Shown piece after piece: positions 1-5,224 of a stretch of DNA of 5,555 nt. The first letter of the stretch is position 1; every line of letters begins with the position of its first letter. Both the position numbers and the translations under genes were made by a program. The notes beneath the pieces are model-generated. The model ran no database searches, was not told where the DNA came from, and saw nothing but the letters and a program-made list of their open reading frames with translations. The DNA is taken from contig CAKSOW010000061.1 of assembly GCA_934479825.1 (NCBI GenBank), forward strand, positions 1 to 5,555, read 5' to 3'. Origin of the DNA: an uncultured Eubacteriales bacterium (GTDB lineage: Bacteria; Bacillota; Clostridia; Oscillospirales; CAG-382).

Positions 1-33
1 ATTTTTCCTTTTGTGTCCATCCTTTTTTTTGCT
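1..33. other. T-rich window edge, no gene seen
   Basis: This short T-rich stretch contains a run of eight T at 23-30. It lies outside the inverted-repeat material that starts at 34. Nothing coding or structural can be supported here, and the window edge prevents knowing what it belongs to. Confidence 0.5.
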
Positions 34-56
34 TGCACTTACATTGTAAATTCAAG
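34..56. repeat. 23-bp terminal inverted repeat, left copy
   Basis: These 23 bases are exactly the reverse complement of 5533-5555, the last bases of the window. In both places the segment lies just outside a repeat unit that begins with the word CGAAAAAGTAAC, after four non-matching bases (CAAG here, TGTA at the other end). The segment contains a small internal palindrome, TTACA-T-TGTAA, at 39-49. It is probably part of the same dispersed repeat family as units A and B, or a common spacer between such units. Confidence 0.85.
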
Positions 57-85
57 CAAGCGAAAAAGTAACAGAAAACCGTCCC

Positions 86-121
86 TTAGGAAAATTTTCT
101 GAAAAAAGAAAATTTCCCTAA
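86..121. repeat. AT-rich hairpin in unit A, loop TGAAAAAA
   Basis: Arms at 86-99 and 108-121 pair over 14 bp with one mismatch around an 8-nt loop. The matching hairpin in the inverted copy lies at 4527-4562 and has a perfect 14-bp stem. The loop reads TGAAAAAA on the plus strand in both copies although the surrounding repeats are inverted, so the loop has flipped relative to its flanks. Confidence 0.9.
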
Positions 122-171
122 AAGCCTCTTTCCAAGCTTTTCGAGAACCGAAAAGCTTGGAAAGAGGCTTT
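121..171. repeat. Perfect 23-bp stem hairpin in unit A
   Basis: Arms at 121-143 and 149-171 are perfectly complementary over 23 bp around the 5-nt loop AGAAC. Read on the minus strand, the direction of dapL transcription, the stem is followed by a short T-rich run (GGCTTTTAGG), so it could serve as a downstream terminator. In the inverted copy (around 4480-4525) only the part next to the loop still pairs, GCTTTTCG with CGAAAAGC at 4492-4512. The perfect symmetry of the left copy therefore looks secondary. Confidence 0.9.
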
Positions 172-193
172 GAGAAAGCCCACATAAAGCGGC

Positions 194-221
194 GCGGCGG
201 TTTGAATGCTCAAACCGCCGC
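194..221. repeat. GC-rich hairpin GCGGCGGTTTGA in unit A
   Basis: A perfect 12-bp stem (194-205 with 210-221) surrounds the 4-nt loop ATGC. The equivalent in the inverted copy at 4421-4452 has a 15-bp arm match and a 2-nt centre. No T-tract follows on either strand, so terminator function is not supported by this hairpin alone. Confidence 0.85.
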
Positions 222-243
222 ACACTAAAATCAAAACTCTTTT

Positions 244-273
244 AGTGAGCTTTTCTTAAAAGAAAAGCTCACT
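244..273 (-). terminator. Hairpin just after dapL, possible terminator
   Basis: A near-perfect 30-bp palindrome has arms 244-257 and 260-273 of 14 bp (AGTGAGCTTTTCTT and its complement). It begins 8 nt beyond the dapL stop codon in the direction of transcription. A clean U-tract is lacking: the minus strand continues AAAAGAGTTTTGATTTT. Termination is therefore plausible from position and stem strength but not canonical. The same hairpin type, with CATGG at its base, follows the plus-strand hypothetical gene at 4371-4398, so it is also the innermost module of repeat unit A. Confidence 0.45.
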
Positions 274-281
274 TACATGTC

Positions 282-1463
282 TTATTCCAAAGACTTGCGC
301 ATACGCTCTACCGCTTCCAAAACATTTTCTCTCGAATTGAAAGCTGTCAGACGGAAAAAGCCCTCTCCGTTTTTACCGAATCCCGCGCCGGGCGTCCCGA
401 CCACATTCGCCTTTTCAAGCAGAAAATCGAAATATTCCCATGATTTCATTCCGTTCGGGCACTTTAACCAAATATACGGCGAATTTTTGCCGCCCGTGTG
501 CCAGATTCCCATTTTGTTCAACGTCTCTGACACGAGGCGCGCATTCTCCATATAATAATCAATATTCGCGCGGATCTGCTTCTGCCCCTCCGACGTAAAG
601 ACCGCCGCCGCACCCTTTTGAATGATATACGGAACGCCGTTGAATTTCGTCGTCTGACGGCGTAACCACAGCTTGTTTAGTTTCACTCCGTCGAATTCCA
701 GTTCGTTCGGCACGACCGTGTAGCCGCAACGCGTACCCGTAAAGCCGGCCGTTTTGGAGAACGAGCAGAACTCGATTGCGCACTTCTTCGCTTCCTCTAT
801 TGCATAAATGCTGGTCGGCAACGATTCGTCGCGCACAAAGAATTCATAGGCTGAATCAAATAAGATGACAGCCTTATTCTCCAACGCATAGGCTACCCAT
901 TTTTCAAGCTGTTCTTTGGTATATACCGCACCGGTCGGGTTGTTCGGCGAGCAGATATAGATAAGATCCGCCGAAACAGACGGGTCAGGCATGGGAAGAA
1001 AATCGTTTTCTTCGGTTGCGTCGGCAAACACGATTTTTCTTCCTGCCATGATGTTGGTATCCACATACACCGGATAGACCGGGTCCGGAATAAGAACGGT
1101 ATTATCCTCCGAAAAAATATCAAGGATATTGCCAAGGTCGCTCTTGGCGCCGTCCGAAATGAAGATTTCCTCCGATTCGAGCAAAACGCCTTTGGCGGCA
1201 TAATAATCCCGTATCGCACTTTTCAGAAAATCATATCCCTGCTCCGGACCATAGCCATGAAATGTTTCTTTGATGCCCATTTCACGCGAGGCGCATTCAA
1301 GAGCACTTACAACAGCCGGAACAAGCGGAAGCGTTACATCGCCGATACCAAGACGGATAATCGAGGCATCCGGATGCGCCGCGGTAAACGCAGACACTTT
1401 TTTTGCAATATCGGAAAACAGATAGCTTTCCTTTAAAGCCAGATAATTTTGATTGATTTTCAT
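282..1463 (-). CDS. dapL: LL-diaminopimelate aminotransferase
   Basis: This PLP-dependent class I/II aminotransferase transfers the amino group of glutamate to tetrahydrodipicolinate, giving LL-diaminopimelate in one step and replacing the succinylase or acetylase branch of lysine synthesis. From Met at 1463 the protein has 393 residues, slightly below the usual 400-410. Visible motifs are RLGIGDVTLPL (37-47), HGYGPEQGY (69-77), ISDGAKSDLGNILDIF (102-117), DPVYPVYVD (127-135), SPNNPTG (172-178), FDSAYEFF (202-209), SFSKTAGFTGTR with the predicted PLP-binding Lys237, and GFFRLTAF with the carboxylate-binding Arg371. The reading frame stays open to TTG 1511, which overlaps the dapF stop, but the family's usual N-terminus (KINxNYL) begins at ATG 1463, which also has a good ribosome binding site. 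It is downstream of dapF in the same direction with a 44-bp gap, so the two consecutive steps to meso-DAP are probably co-transcribed. Confidence 0.95.
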   Translation of the reverse strand: MKINQNYLALKESYLFSDIAKKVSAFTAAHPDASIIRLGIGDVTLPLVPAVVSALECASREMGIKETFHGYGPEQGYDFLKSAIRDYYAAKGVLLESEEIFISDGAKSDLGNILDIFSEDNTVLIPDPVYPVYVDTNIMAGRKIVFADATEENDFLPMPDPSVSADLIYICSPNNPTGAVYTKEQLEKWVAYALENKAVILFDSAYEFFVRDESLPTSIYAIEEAKKCAIEFCSFSKTAGFTGTRCGYTVVPNELEFDGVKLNKLWLRRQTTKFNGVPYIIQKGAAAVFTSEGQKQIRANIDYYMENARLVSETLNKMGIWHTGGKNSPYIWLKCPNGMKSWEYFDFLLEKANVVGTPGAGFGKNGEGFFRLTAFNSRENVLEAVERMRKSLE

Positions 1464-1468
1464 ATAAA

Positions 1469-1478
1469 CCCCTCTTTC
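1469..1478 (-). promoter_or_regulatory. Ribosome binding site that fixes the dapL start
   Basis: On the minus strand the sequence GAAAGAGGGG stands 5 nt before ATG 1461-1463 (7 nt from its AGAGG core). This favours the 393-residue DapL over longer versions starting at ATG 1493 or TTG 1511, neither of which has a comparable site. Confidence 0.8.
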
Positions 1479-1507
1479 AGATGTTGAATTCATGACGGAA
1501 AACCGCG

Positions 1508-2353
1508 TCAATCCGGCAACTCGCCGGTAAAGGCTACCGCCGCAGGGCCGGTCATGGTGACGGCTTTATCGGTATAGCGAATGACAAGCTCTCCGCCGGT
1601 GAGTTTTACGGTCACATCGGTATCCATTTTGCAATAGCCGTTTAAGCACGCGGCAACAACACTGGCGCATGCGCCTGTTCCACAGGCAAGCGTTTCGCCG
1701 CTGCCACGCTCCCAAACACGCATTTTTAACGTTTTTTCATCTATGACATGAATGAATTCCGTATTGACCCGTTCGGGAAACAGGGAATCAAACTCAAATT
1801 CCGGACCAATCTTTTCAAGCGGCAGCGCGGAAACATCCGTATCGCAAAAAACGATGCAATGCGGATTTCCCATAGAGACACAGGTGATTTTATACTCTTT
1901 TGTGCCGATTACTGCCGGGTGTGACACGACAGTATCCCCCTCCAAGGCAACCGGAATTTCTTTGGGGTCCAAAATAGCTTTTCCCATATCGACACAGACG
2001 GATGCAACTTTGTTATCTGTTCCGATATTCAGGTGCAGCGTTTTGATACCCGAAAGCGTTTCGACCGATAATGGGTTTTTACGCGCGATACCATTGTCGT
2101 AGAGGTATTTTCCGACGCAGCGGATCGCGTTGCCGCACATCTTTCCTTCACTGCCGTCAATATTGAACATACGCATTTTTGCGTCTGCCTTATCGGAGGG
2201 GCAGATAAGCACGATTCCGTCGCCGCCTACGCCGAAATGCCGGTCGGAAATCTGTACAGCAAGTTTTTCTGGGTCGGCAACCGGCGTTTCAAAGCAGTTA
2301 AAATAAATATAATCGTTGCCGCAGCCGTGCATTTTCGTAAATTTTAATCCCAT
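1508..2353 (-). CDS. dapF: Diaminopimelate epimerase
   Basis: This cofactor-independent epimerase converts LL-diaminopimelate to meso-diaminopimelate by a two-cysteine mechanism. The protein has 281 residues, a normal length, and both halves of the pseudo-symmetric fold are intact. The N-terminal signature FTKMHGCGNDYIYFN lies at 5-19. The first catalytic cysteine is Cys73 in NIDGSEGKMCGNAIRC (64-79), and the second is Cys224 in WERGSGETLACGTGACA (214-230). GNPHCIVF (162-169) and PERVNTEF (193-200) are further family motifs that contact substrate. The start is ATG 2351-2353, preceded on the minus strand by GAAAGGTG about 7 nt upstream. dapL follows directly and supplies the substrate. An intrinsic terminator lies just upstream, between purA and this gene, and no convincing promoter is visible, so expression may need read-through or a weak internal promoter. 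Confidence 0.97.
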   Translation of the reverse strand: MGLKFTKMHGCGNDYIYFNCFETPVADPEKLAVQISDRHFGVGGDGIVLICPSDKADAKMRMFNIDGSEGKMCGNAIRCVGKYLYDNGIARKNPLSVETLSGIKTLHLNIGTDNKVASVCVDMGKAILDPKEIPVALEGDTVVSHPAVIGTKEYKITCVSMGNPHCIVFCDTDVSALPLEKIGPEFEFDSLFPERVNTEFIHVIDEKTLKMRVWERGSGETLACGTGACASVVAACLNGYCKMDTDVTVKLTGGELVIRYTDKAVTMTGPAAVAFTGELPD

Positions 2354-2392
2354 CGTCTTTCACCTTTCTCGGTCTTTGCCGCTCGTTTTCTG

Positions 2393-2442
2393 AAAAAGCC
2401 GACAAGGCGCCGAGAACGTTTTTTGTCCCCGACGCCTTTGTC
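2393..2442 (-). terminator. Intrinsic terminator after purA
   Basis: On the minus strand a 17-bp stem (one bulged A, a few G-U pairs) forms between 2425-2442 and 2401-2417 around an A-rich 7-nt loop. It starts 7 nt after the purA stop codon. It is followed at once by GGCTTTTTC (2392-2400), a short U-tract. This is the best terminator in the window. It lies within the 96-bp purA-dapF gap, so it should cut off much purA transcription before dapF-dapL; a fraction may read through. Confidence 0.8.
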
Positions 2443-2449
2443 AGAAAAA

Positions 2450-3730
2450 TTATAATTCGATATACGCTTCTCTGCTTGCGCCGACCGAGATATATTTGAT
2501 ATTGCAATCGACTCTTTCCGCAAGAAACGCAATATATTTTTTCGCGTTTTCGGGAAGCTCGCTGTATTTGCGACAACCGGAAATATCGCATTTCCAGCCG
2601 TCTAAATATTCATAGACCGGTTTTGCAATGTCTAAGCGGAGTCCGCTCGGGAAATCCGTGGTGATTTCACCGTCGATATCATAGGCAACGCAAACCGGAA
2701 TCTTATCCATATACGAGAGAACGTCCAATTTGGTGAGCGCCACTTCATCTGCGCCCTGCAAGATAACGCCGTATTTGGAGGCAACCACGTCGAACGCGCC
2801 GACCTCTCTGGGACGTCCGGTCGCTGCGCCGTACTCGCCGCCGGCCTTACGAAGTTGTTCGGCTTCTTCACCGCTCATACGAACGGTAAACGGGCCTGCG
2901 CCGACACATGTCGAATAGGCTTTCATGATACCGATGCTCTTATCGAGCTTGATTCCCGGAATGCCTGCGCCGATCGGAGCGAAAGCCGCAATCGTGGAGG
3001 ACGAGGAAGTATAGGGATAGATACCGAAATCGATATCGCGCAAAGCACCAAGCTGTGCTTCAAACAAGATGTTCTTGCCGTTTTTATGTGCGTCACGCAG
3101 ATATACGCCGACATCGCAGACGAATTTCTTTAACGGTTCGCCGTATTCATGAAGCCATGCCATGATCTCTTCGGGGTCGATTGCTTTGGCACCGTAGCCG
3201 CCCTCAATAAGGAGGTTCTTATAAGTAACGATATTGGTGACCTTTTCGCGCAGATCCTCTTCAAAGAAAAGATCGCCCATACGAATGGTTTTTTTCATGT
3301 ATTTATCGCTGTAAACCGGTGCGATACCGCGTCTGGTAGAGCCATAGGGTTTGCCGGTTACGCGTGTAAGGCGTTCTTCTTCCAATTTATCCAATTCCAC
3401 ATGATACGGAAGAACAATGGTAGCGCGGTCGCTAATCTTTAAATGAGCCGGGGTAATGGAAATGCCTCTGTCGGTCAGGTTTTTCATTTCACCGACCAAA
3501 TGCTTTAAATCGATAACCATACCGCCGCCCATGACATTGACGACGTTTGAGCGGAAAATACCGGACGGAAGCAGGTTGAGTTTGAACTCGCCGAACTCAT
3601 TGATAACGGTATGTCCTGCGTTGTTTCCGCCCTGATACCGTGCGACGATATCCGCGTTTTCCGAAAGCAGGTCAACCATACGGCCTTTGCCCTCGTCGCC
3701 CCAGTTAATGCCGGAAATTGCTGTTAACAT
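2450..3730 (-). CDS. purA: Adenylosuccinate synthetase
   Basis: This cytosolic GTP-dependent enzyme joins IMP and aspartate to make adenylosuccinate, the first committed step to AMP. The protein has 426 residues, normal for the family, and is complete. The P-loop-like motif GINWGDEGKGR is at 7-17 with the catalytic Asp at 12. The catalytic His is His40 in GGNNAGHTVI (34-43). GSTRRGIAPVYSDK (130-143), DIDFGIYPYTSSSS (232-245), TGRPREVGAFD (304-314, keeping Arg306 and Arg308), LTKLDV (333-338, guanine-recognition TKLD) and the C-terminal SVGASR (415-420) follow. Unusual points are Asn in place of Gln before WGDEGKG and EAQLG (224-228) where most bacteria have EGAQG; such variants occur in Clostridia. 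The start is ATG 3730: upstream in-frame ATGs near 3817 would begin only about 5 nt from the predicted transcription start. It is the first gene after its promoter and is followed by a terminator. Confidence 0.95.
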   Translation of the reverse strand: MLTAISGINWGDEGKGRMVDLLSENADIVARYQGGNNAGHTVINEFGEFKLNLLPSGIFRSNVVNVMGGGMVIDLKHLVGEMKNLTDRGISITPAHLKISDRATIVLPYHVELDKLEEERLTRVTGKPYGSTRRGIAPVYSDKYMKKTIRMGDLFFEEDLREKVTNIVTYKNLLIEGGYGAKAIDPEEIMAWLHEYGEPLKKFVCDVGVYLRDAHKNGKNILFEAQLGALRDIDFGIYPYTSSSSTIAAFAPIGAGIPGIKLDKSIGIMKAYSTCVGAGPFTVRMSGEEAEQLRKAGGEYGAATGRPREVGAFDVVASKYGVILQGADEVALTKLDVLSYMDKIPVCVAYDIDGEITTDFPSGLRLDIAKPVYEYLDGWKCDISGCRKYSELPENAKKYIAFLAERVDCNIKYISVGASREAYIEL

Positions 3731-3822
3731 AGATTTGCCATTCCTTTCCCAAATACGAGTGGAACACCTGTCGAAACAAAAAAATTTGACAAATGGCAAT
3801 AATTGCTTCATACGCATTATTA
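3731..3822 (-). promoter_or_regulatory. purA 5' leader with long-range 8-bp pairing
   Basis: From the predicted transcription start near 3822 the untranslated leader is about 90 nt. The minus-strand segment TTGCCATT (3792-3799) is perfectly complementary to AATGGCAA (3735-3742), which lies directly between the purA ribosome binding site and the start codon. Pairing would place the initiation region in a duplex. I do not recognise a known riboswitch: the guanine/adenine aptamer consensus is not apparent, and no terminator precedes the start codon. A regulatory role is inference from complementarity only. Confidence 0.35.
3743..3750 (-). promoter_or_regulatory. purA ribosome binding site
   Basis: The minus strand carries GGGAAAGGA ending 11 nt before ATG 3730, a usable but rather long spacing. 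A 5-codon ORF (MANLC, ATG at 3741 to TAA at 3724) overlaps the purA start out of frame. It sits too close to the purine run to look well translated. The eight bases following the ribosome binding site (3735-3742) are complementary to an upstream leader segment. Confidence 0.65.
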
Positions 3823-3828
3823 CAATCT

Positions 3829-3857
3829 ATTATATAATAAAGGCGAAGAAAAGTCAA
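3829..3857 (-). promoter_or_regulatory. purA sigma-A-type promoter
   Basis: Read on the minus strand, the -35 box TTGACT (3852-3857) is separated by exactly 17 bp from a perfect -10 box TATAAT (3829-3834). Transcription would begin near 3822. The -10 region ATTATATAAT is itself palindromic and so gives a TATAAT on the plus strand too (3833-3838), but no plus-strand -35 box stands at a suitable distance from it. Confidence 0.85.
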
Positions 3858-3967
3858 GAAGCCGGACTTCAAATTTACACAGCGTTTAAAGGCATCGGCA
3901 ATATCGCTAAATTTCATTGGTTGAAACAGTGCAAATTAGCATTTTCGTAAAAATCGGAGAGACGGAC

Positions 3968-3974
3968 AAAGGGG
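3968..3974 (+). promoter_or_regulatory. Ribosome binding site that fixes the small gene's GTG start
   Basis: AAAGGGG lies 8 nt before GTG 3983-3985. It outweighs the alternative upstream starts TTG 3917 and GTG 3929, which have no comparable purine stretch at suitable spacing. Confidence 0.7.
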
Positions 3975-3982
3975 AAATACAG

Positions 3983-4333
3983 GTGTTTGAAAAGATTTCC
4001 GCCCTTTTCGGCAAGGGCGCAAAAGCCAAAGAATCACAGACCAATCGCCGGATTGCAGAAAAGCTGCACGACATGCCGTTCAAATACATCAGCGAAAAGG
4101 ACGAAAACGGCATTGAGACAATTTTAGCGCGCGGCGGACACCTCAACCTTATCGGAGAAAAGAAGAATGAGCTTTGTGCGACGGTTGGGACAAGCACGTT
4201 TTTCCGGTTATCGGTAGAACAGATGAAAATATGGGAATTTATGAGTCTTGACGGCTGTGTGATATCGTTTTGCGATCTTGACACCGGGAAAGACCGGACA
4301 GTCAATGTCTACTATGATGCGCATTTGAGTTAA
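3983..4333 (+). CDS. Small unrecognised protein, divergent from purA
   Basis: I do not recognise this protein. From GTG 3983 it has 116 residues. The GTG is preceded by AAAGGGG at 3968-3974 with 8-nt spacing, the best ribosome binding site in the area. The frame remains open back to TTG 3917 (138 residues) but that start has only weak purine support. The N-terminus is basic and probably helical (residues 2-30, rich in Lys, Arg and Ala). It is followed by alternating short hydrophobic and polar segments that suggest beta strands: FKYISEKDENGIETILARGG (33-52), LNLIG, FFRLSVEQMKIWEFM (73-87), CVISFCDLD and TVNVYYDAHL. No signal peptide, transmembrane helix or cysteine-pair metal site is evident, though Cys65, Cys92 and Cys97 are present. 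It is transcribed away from purA across a 252-bp shared gap and is the last gene before repeat unit A'. No clear promoter was found. Nothing supports a role in purine or lysine metabolism. Confidence 0.72.
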   Translation: MFEKISALFGKGAKAKESQTNRRIAEKLHDMPFKYISEKDENGIETILARGGHLNLIGEKKNELCATVGTSTFFRLSVEQMKIWEFMSLDGCVISFCDLDTGKDRTVNVYYDAHLS

Positions 4334-4370
4334 GCGGACGTATTCGGTTCTCTTTTGGGCGAAAGAGTTT

Positions 4371-4398
4371 CATGGTTTTTCTTACAAGAAAAGCCATG
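4371..4398 (+). terminator. Hairpin after the small gene, possible terminator
   Basis: Arms 4371-4383 (CATGGTTTTTCTT) and 4386-4398 pair over 13 bp with one G-T pair and a very tight AC centre. A run of six T follows at 4407-4412, about 8 nt beyond the stem, which is farther than in a classic terminator. The hairpin lies 37 nt after the stop codon at 4331-4333. It is also the inner end of repeat unit A' and corresponds to the hairpin at 244-273. Confidence 0.45.
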
Positions 4399-4526
4399 GA
4401 AAAGAATTTTTTGGGTTATTGTGCGGCGGTTTGATGAATCAAACCGCCGCACCGCCTTATGGGGGCTTTTTCCAAAAGCCGGAAAAGGGACGCTTTTCGG
4501 TTCTCGAAAAGCCTGGAAAGAGGTTC

Positions 4527-4562
4527 TTAGGGAAATTTTCTGAAAAAAGAAAATTTCCCTAA
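4527..4562. repeat. Perfect 14-bp AT-rich hairpin in unit A'
   Basis: Arms TTAGGGAAATTTTC (4527-4540) and its exact complement (4549-4562) surround the loop TGAAAAAA (4541-4548). The homologous left-side hairpin (86-121) has one mismatch. The arms conform to the inversion of the whole unit but the loop does not, as it reads the same on the plus strand in both copies. Confidence 0.9.
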
Positions 4563-4575
4563 GGGACGGTTTTCT

Positions 4576-4605
4576 GTTACTTTTTCGCTTGTACGAAAAA
4601 GTAAC
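4576..4605. repeat. Head-to-head junction palindrome between units A' and B
   Basis: GTTACTTTTTCG (4576-4587) and CGAAAAAGTAAC (4594-4605) form a perfect 12-bp inverted repeat around CTTGTA. The left arm is the outer edge of unit A' and the right arm the outer edge of unit B. The same 12-bp word opens unit A at 61-72 and closes unit B' at 5517-5528, so it behaves as a common end motif of both unit types. Confidence 0.88.
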
Positions 4606-4733
4606 CAAAAGCAGACCGAGGGCGGCGGCCCTCTGGACTCCCGGAGAGCGGTTCAAAGCTCTATACAAGCATGCCTTTGGTAAAAATTATAGCTTTTCGT
4701 GACTAAAACAGCTTTCAGGCTTTGAACCGGTGC
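4590..4733 (+). repeat. Repeat unit B: 144-bp inverted repeat, inner copy
   Basis: This segment matches the reverse complement of 5389-5532 over its full 144 bp with scattered substitutions and balanced small indels. The shared parts include TGTACGAAAAAGTAACC at the outer end, a CTCTGGACTCC segment, CGGTTCAAAGCTCTA, a GCATG core, CGTGACT and CAGCTTTCAGG, and GCTTTGAACCGGTGC at the inner end. Within it, CGGTTCAAAGC (4649-4659) and its complement (4719-4729) form an 11-bp inverted repeat spanning 81 bp. A GAGGGC/GCCCTC hairpin is at about 4616-4636. No coding signal is seen. Confidence 0.88.
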
Positions 4734-5108
4734 AAGACGCAGGTCTTCAGCAGACGCAGAACCAGGTTTTGCGGGAAATCGAAAGTGTAGTGCGGGCTTG
4801 CCGCCGCAAGCAGTCGTTTAAAAGAGAAGCTGCACGTTATCTTTGTTGCGGTGGAAATGGAAAGTCGGTGTGGGCAAATAGAAAGTTTGGAGTAAAACTG
4901 TGGCTTGTTTGTGTGCAGAAAAATTGAAATTTTCGCTTTTCCCTATAAAACTGCCGTTAAAATAAGTTAACTTTTTGTTCTCTCAAACACAACATCCCAC
5001 CAAACCAACCCGTTTTATGAAACACATAACCTACTGTCCACCCAAATCAGAGCCTGTCTTTTTATCAATCCCTATAAATCCTTGCGCAGTAAAATCGCCG
5101 TCTCGCAC

Positions 5109-5224
5109 CGGTTCAAAATATTCCGAGCTGTATGGCACAAGACAGCGATTTTTCTCAAAGATTTTCTGATAGGCACATAGCTTGTGGTTTAGCAAAAATT
5201 TCCGCTGCTCGGAATTTTGAACCG
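5109..5224. repeat. 116-bp palindromic element bounded by CGGTTCAAAAT
   Basis: The left arm at 5109-5128 (CGGTTCAAAAT-AT-TCCGAGC) matches the complement of the right arm at 5207-5224 except for a 2-nt insertion, giving an 18-bp stem with one bulge. Inside it a second pair, CACAAG (5136-5141) with CTTGTG (5181-5186), can form. The CGGTTCAAA ends are the same motif that bounds the palindromes at 4649-4729 and 5393-5472. A 15-bp segment, 5103-5117, is repeated exactly at 5387-5401. Confidence 0.75.

Larger units (their letters stand above)
57..273 (+). repeat. Repeat unit A: long multi-hairpin inverted repeat, left copy
   Basis: About 217 bp of non-coding sequence recurs in inverted orientation at 4371-4591 on the far side of the dapL-dapF-purA-hypothetical block. 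The parallel runs in order through CAAG-CGAAAAAGTAAC, an AGAAAACCGTCCC segment, an AT-rich hairpin (86-121), a CCTCTTTCC/GCTTTTCG hairpin (121-171), a GCGGCGGTTTGA hairpin (194-221) and an AGCTTTTCTT hairpin (244-273). The outer half matches almost base for base, while the inner part is more diverged with small indels. The unit ends 8 bp short of the dapL stop codon. I see no coding signal in it. It is best read as a dispersed palindromic element, with its hairpins possibly also acting as transcription stops for dapL. Confidence 0.85.
4371..4591 (-). repeat. Repeat unit A': inverted copy of the left multi-hairpin repeat
   Basis: This 221-bp non-coding unit is the inverted counterpart of 57-273. 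Matched modules, from inside out, are the AAGAAAAG hairpin (4371-4398), the GTGCGGCGGTTTGAT hairpin (4421-4452), a GGCTTTT-TCC-AAAAGCC hairpin (4464-4480), the GCTTTTCG/CGAAAAGC hairpin (4492-4512), the TTAGGGAAATTTTC hairpin (4527-4562), then GGGACGGTTTTCTGTTACTTTTTCGCTTG (4564-4591 region, described by its outer word CGAAAAAGTAAC on the minus strand). Divergence from the left copy is concentrated around 4460-4495. Long open frames through it are by-products of the palindromes, since their translations read through hairpin arms. Confidence 0.85.

Noticed and set aside
57..273. CRISPR array
   Set aside because: The hairpins are different from one another, with no regularly spaced identical direct repeats or spacers.
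1464..1511. N-terminal extension of DapL to TTG 1511 or ATG 1493
   Set aside because: The 4-bp overlap with dapF is tempting, but the conserved N-terminus and the clear ribosome binding site both point to ATG 1463.
2450..3730. PurZ-like enzyme for 2-aminoadenine synthesis instead of PurA
   Set aside because: PurZ-type enzymes lack the catalytic Asp of the WGDEGKG motif; here Asp12 is present, and the neighbours are ordinary chromosomal metabolism genes.
3731..3817. N-terminal extension of PurA to the ATG at 3817
   Set aside because: The added residues do not resemble PurA, and that ATG would be about 5 nt from the predicted transcription start, leaving no room for a ribosome binding site.
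4330..4668. 112-codon minus-strand open frame through the repeats
   Set aside because: It runs through the hairpins of unit A' and the start of unit B, its residues follow the palindromic words, and it has no good ribosome binding site. Such frames arise from the repeat sequence itself.
4730..4927. 65-codon plus-strand frame starting at GTG
   Set aside because: The GTG lies inside the inner end of repeat unit B and has no purine-rich site at suitable spacing; composition is Arg/Lys/Cys-rich with no recognisable domain.
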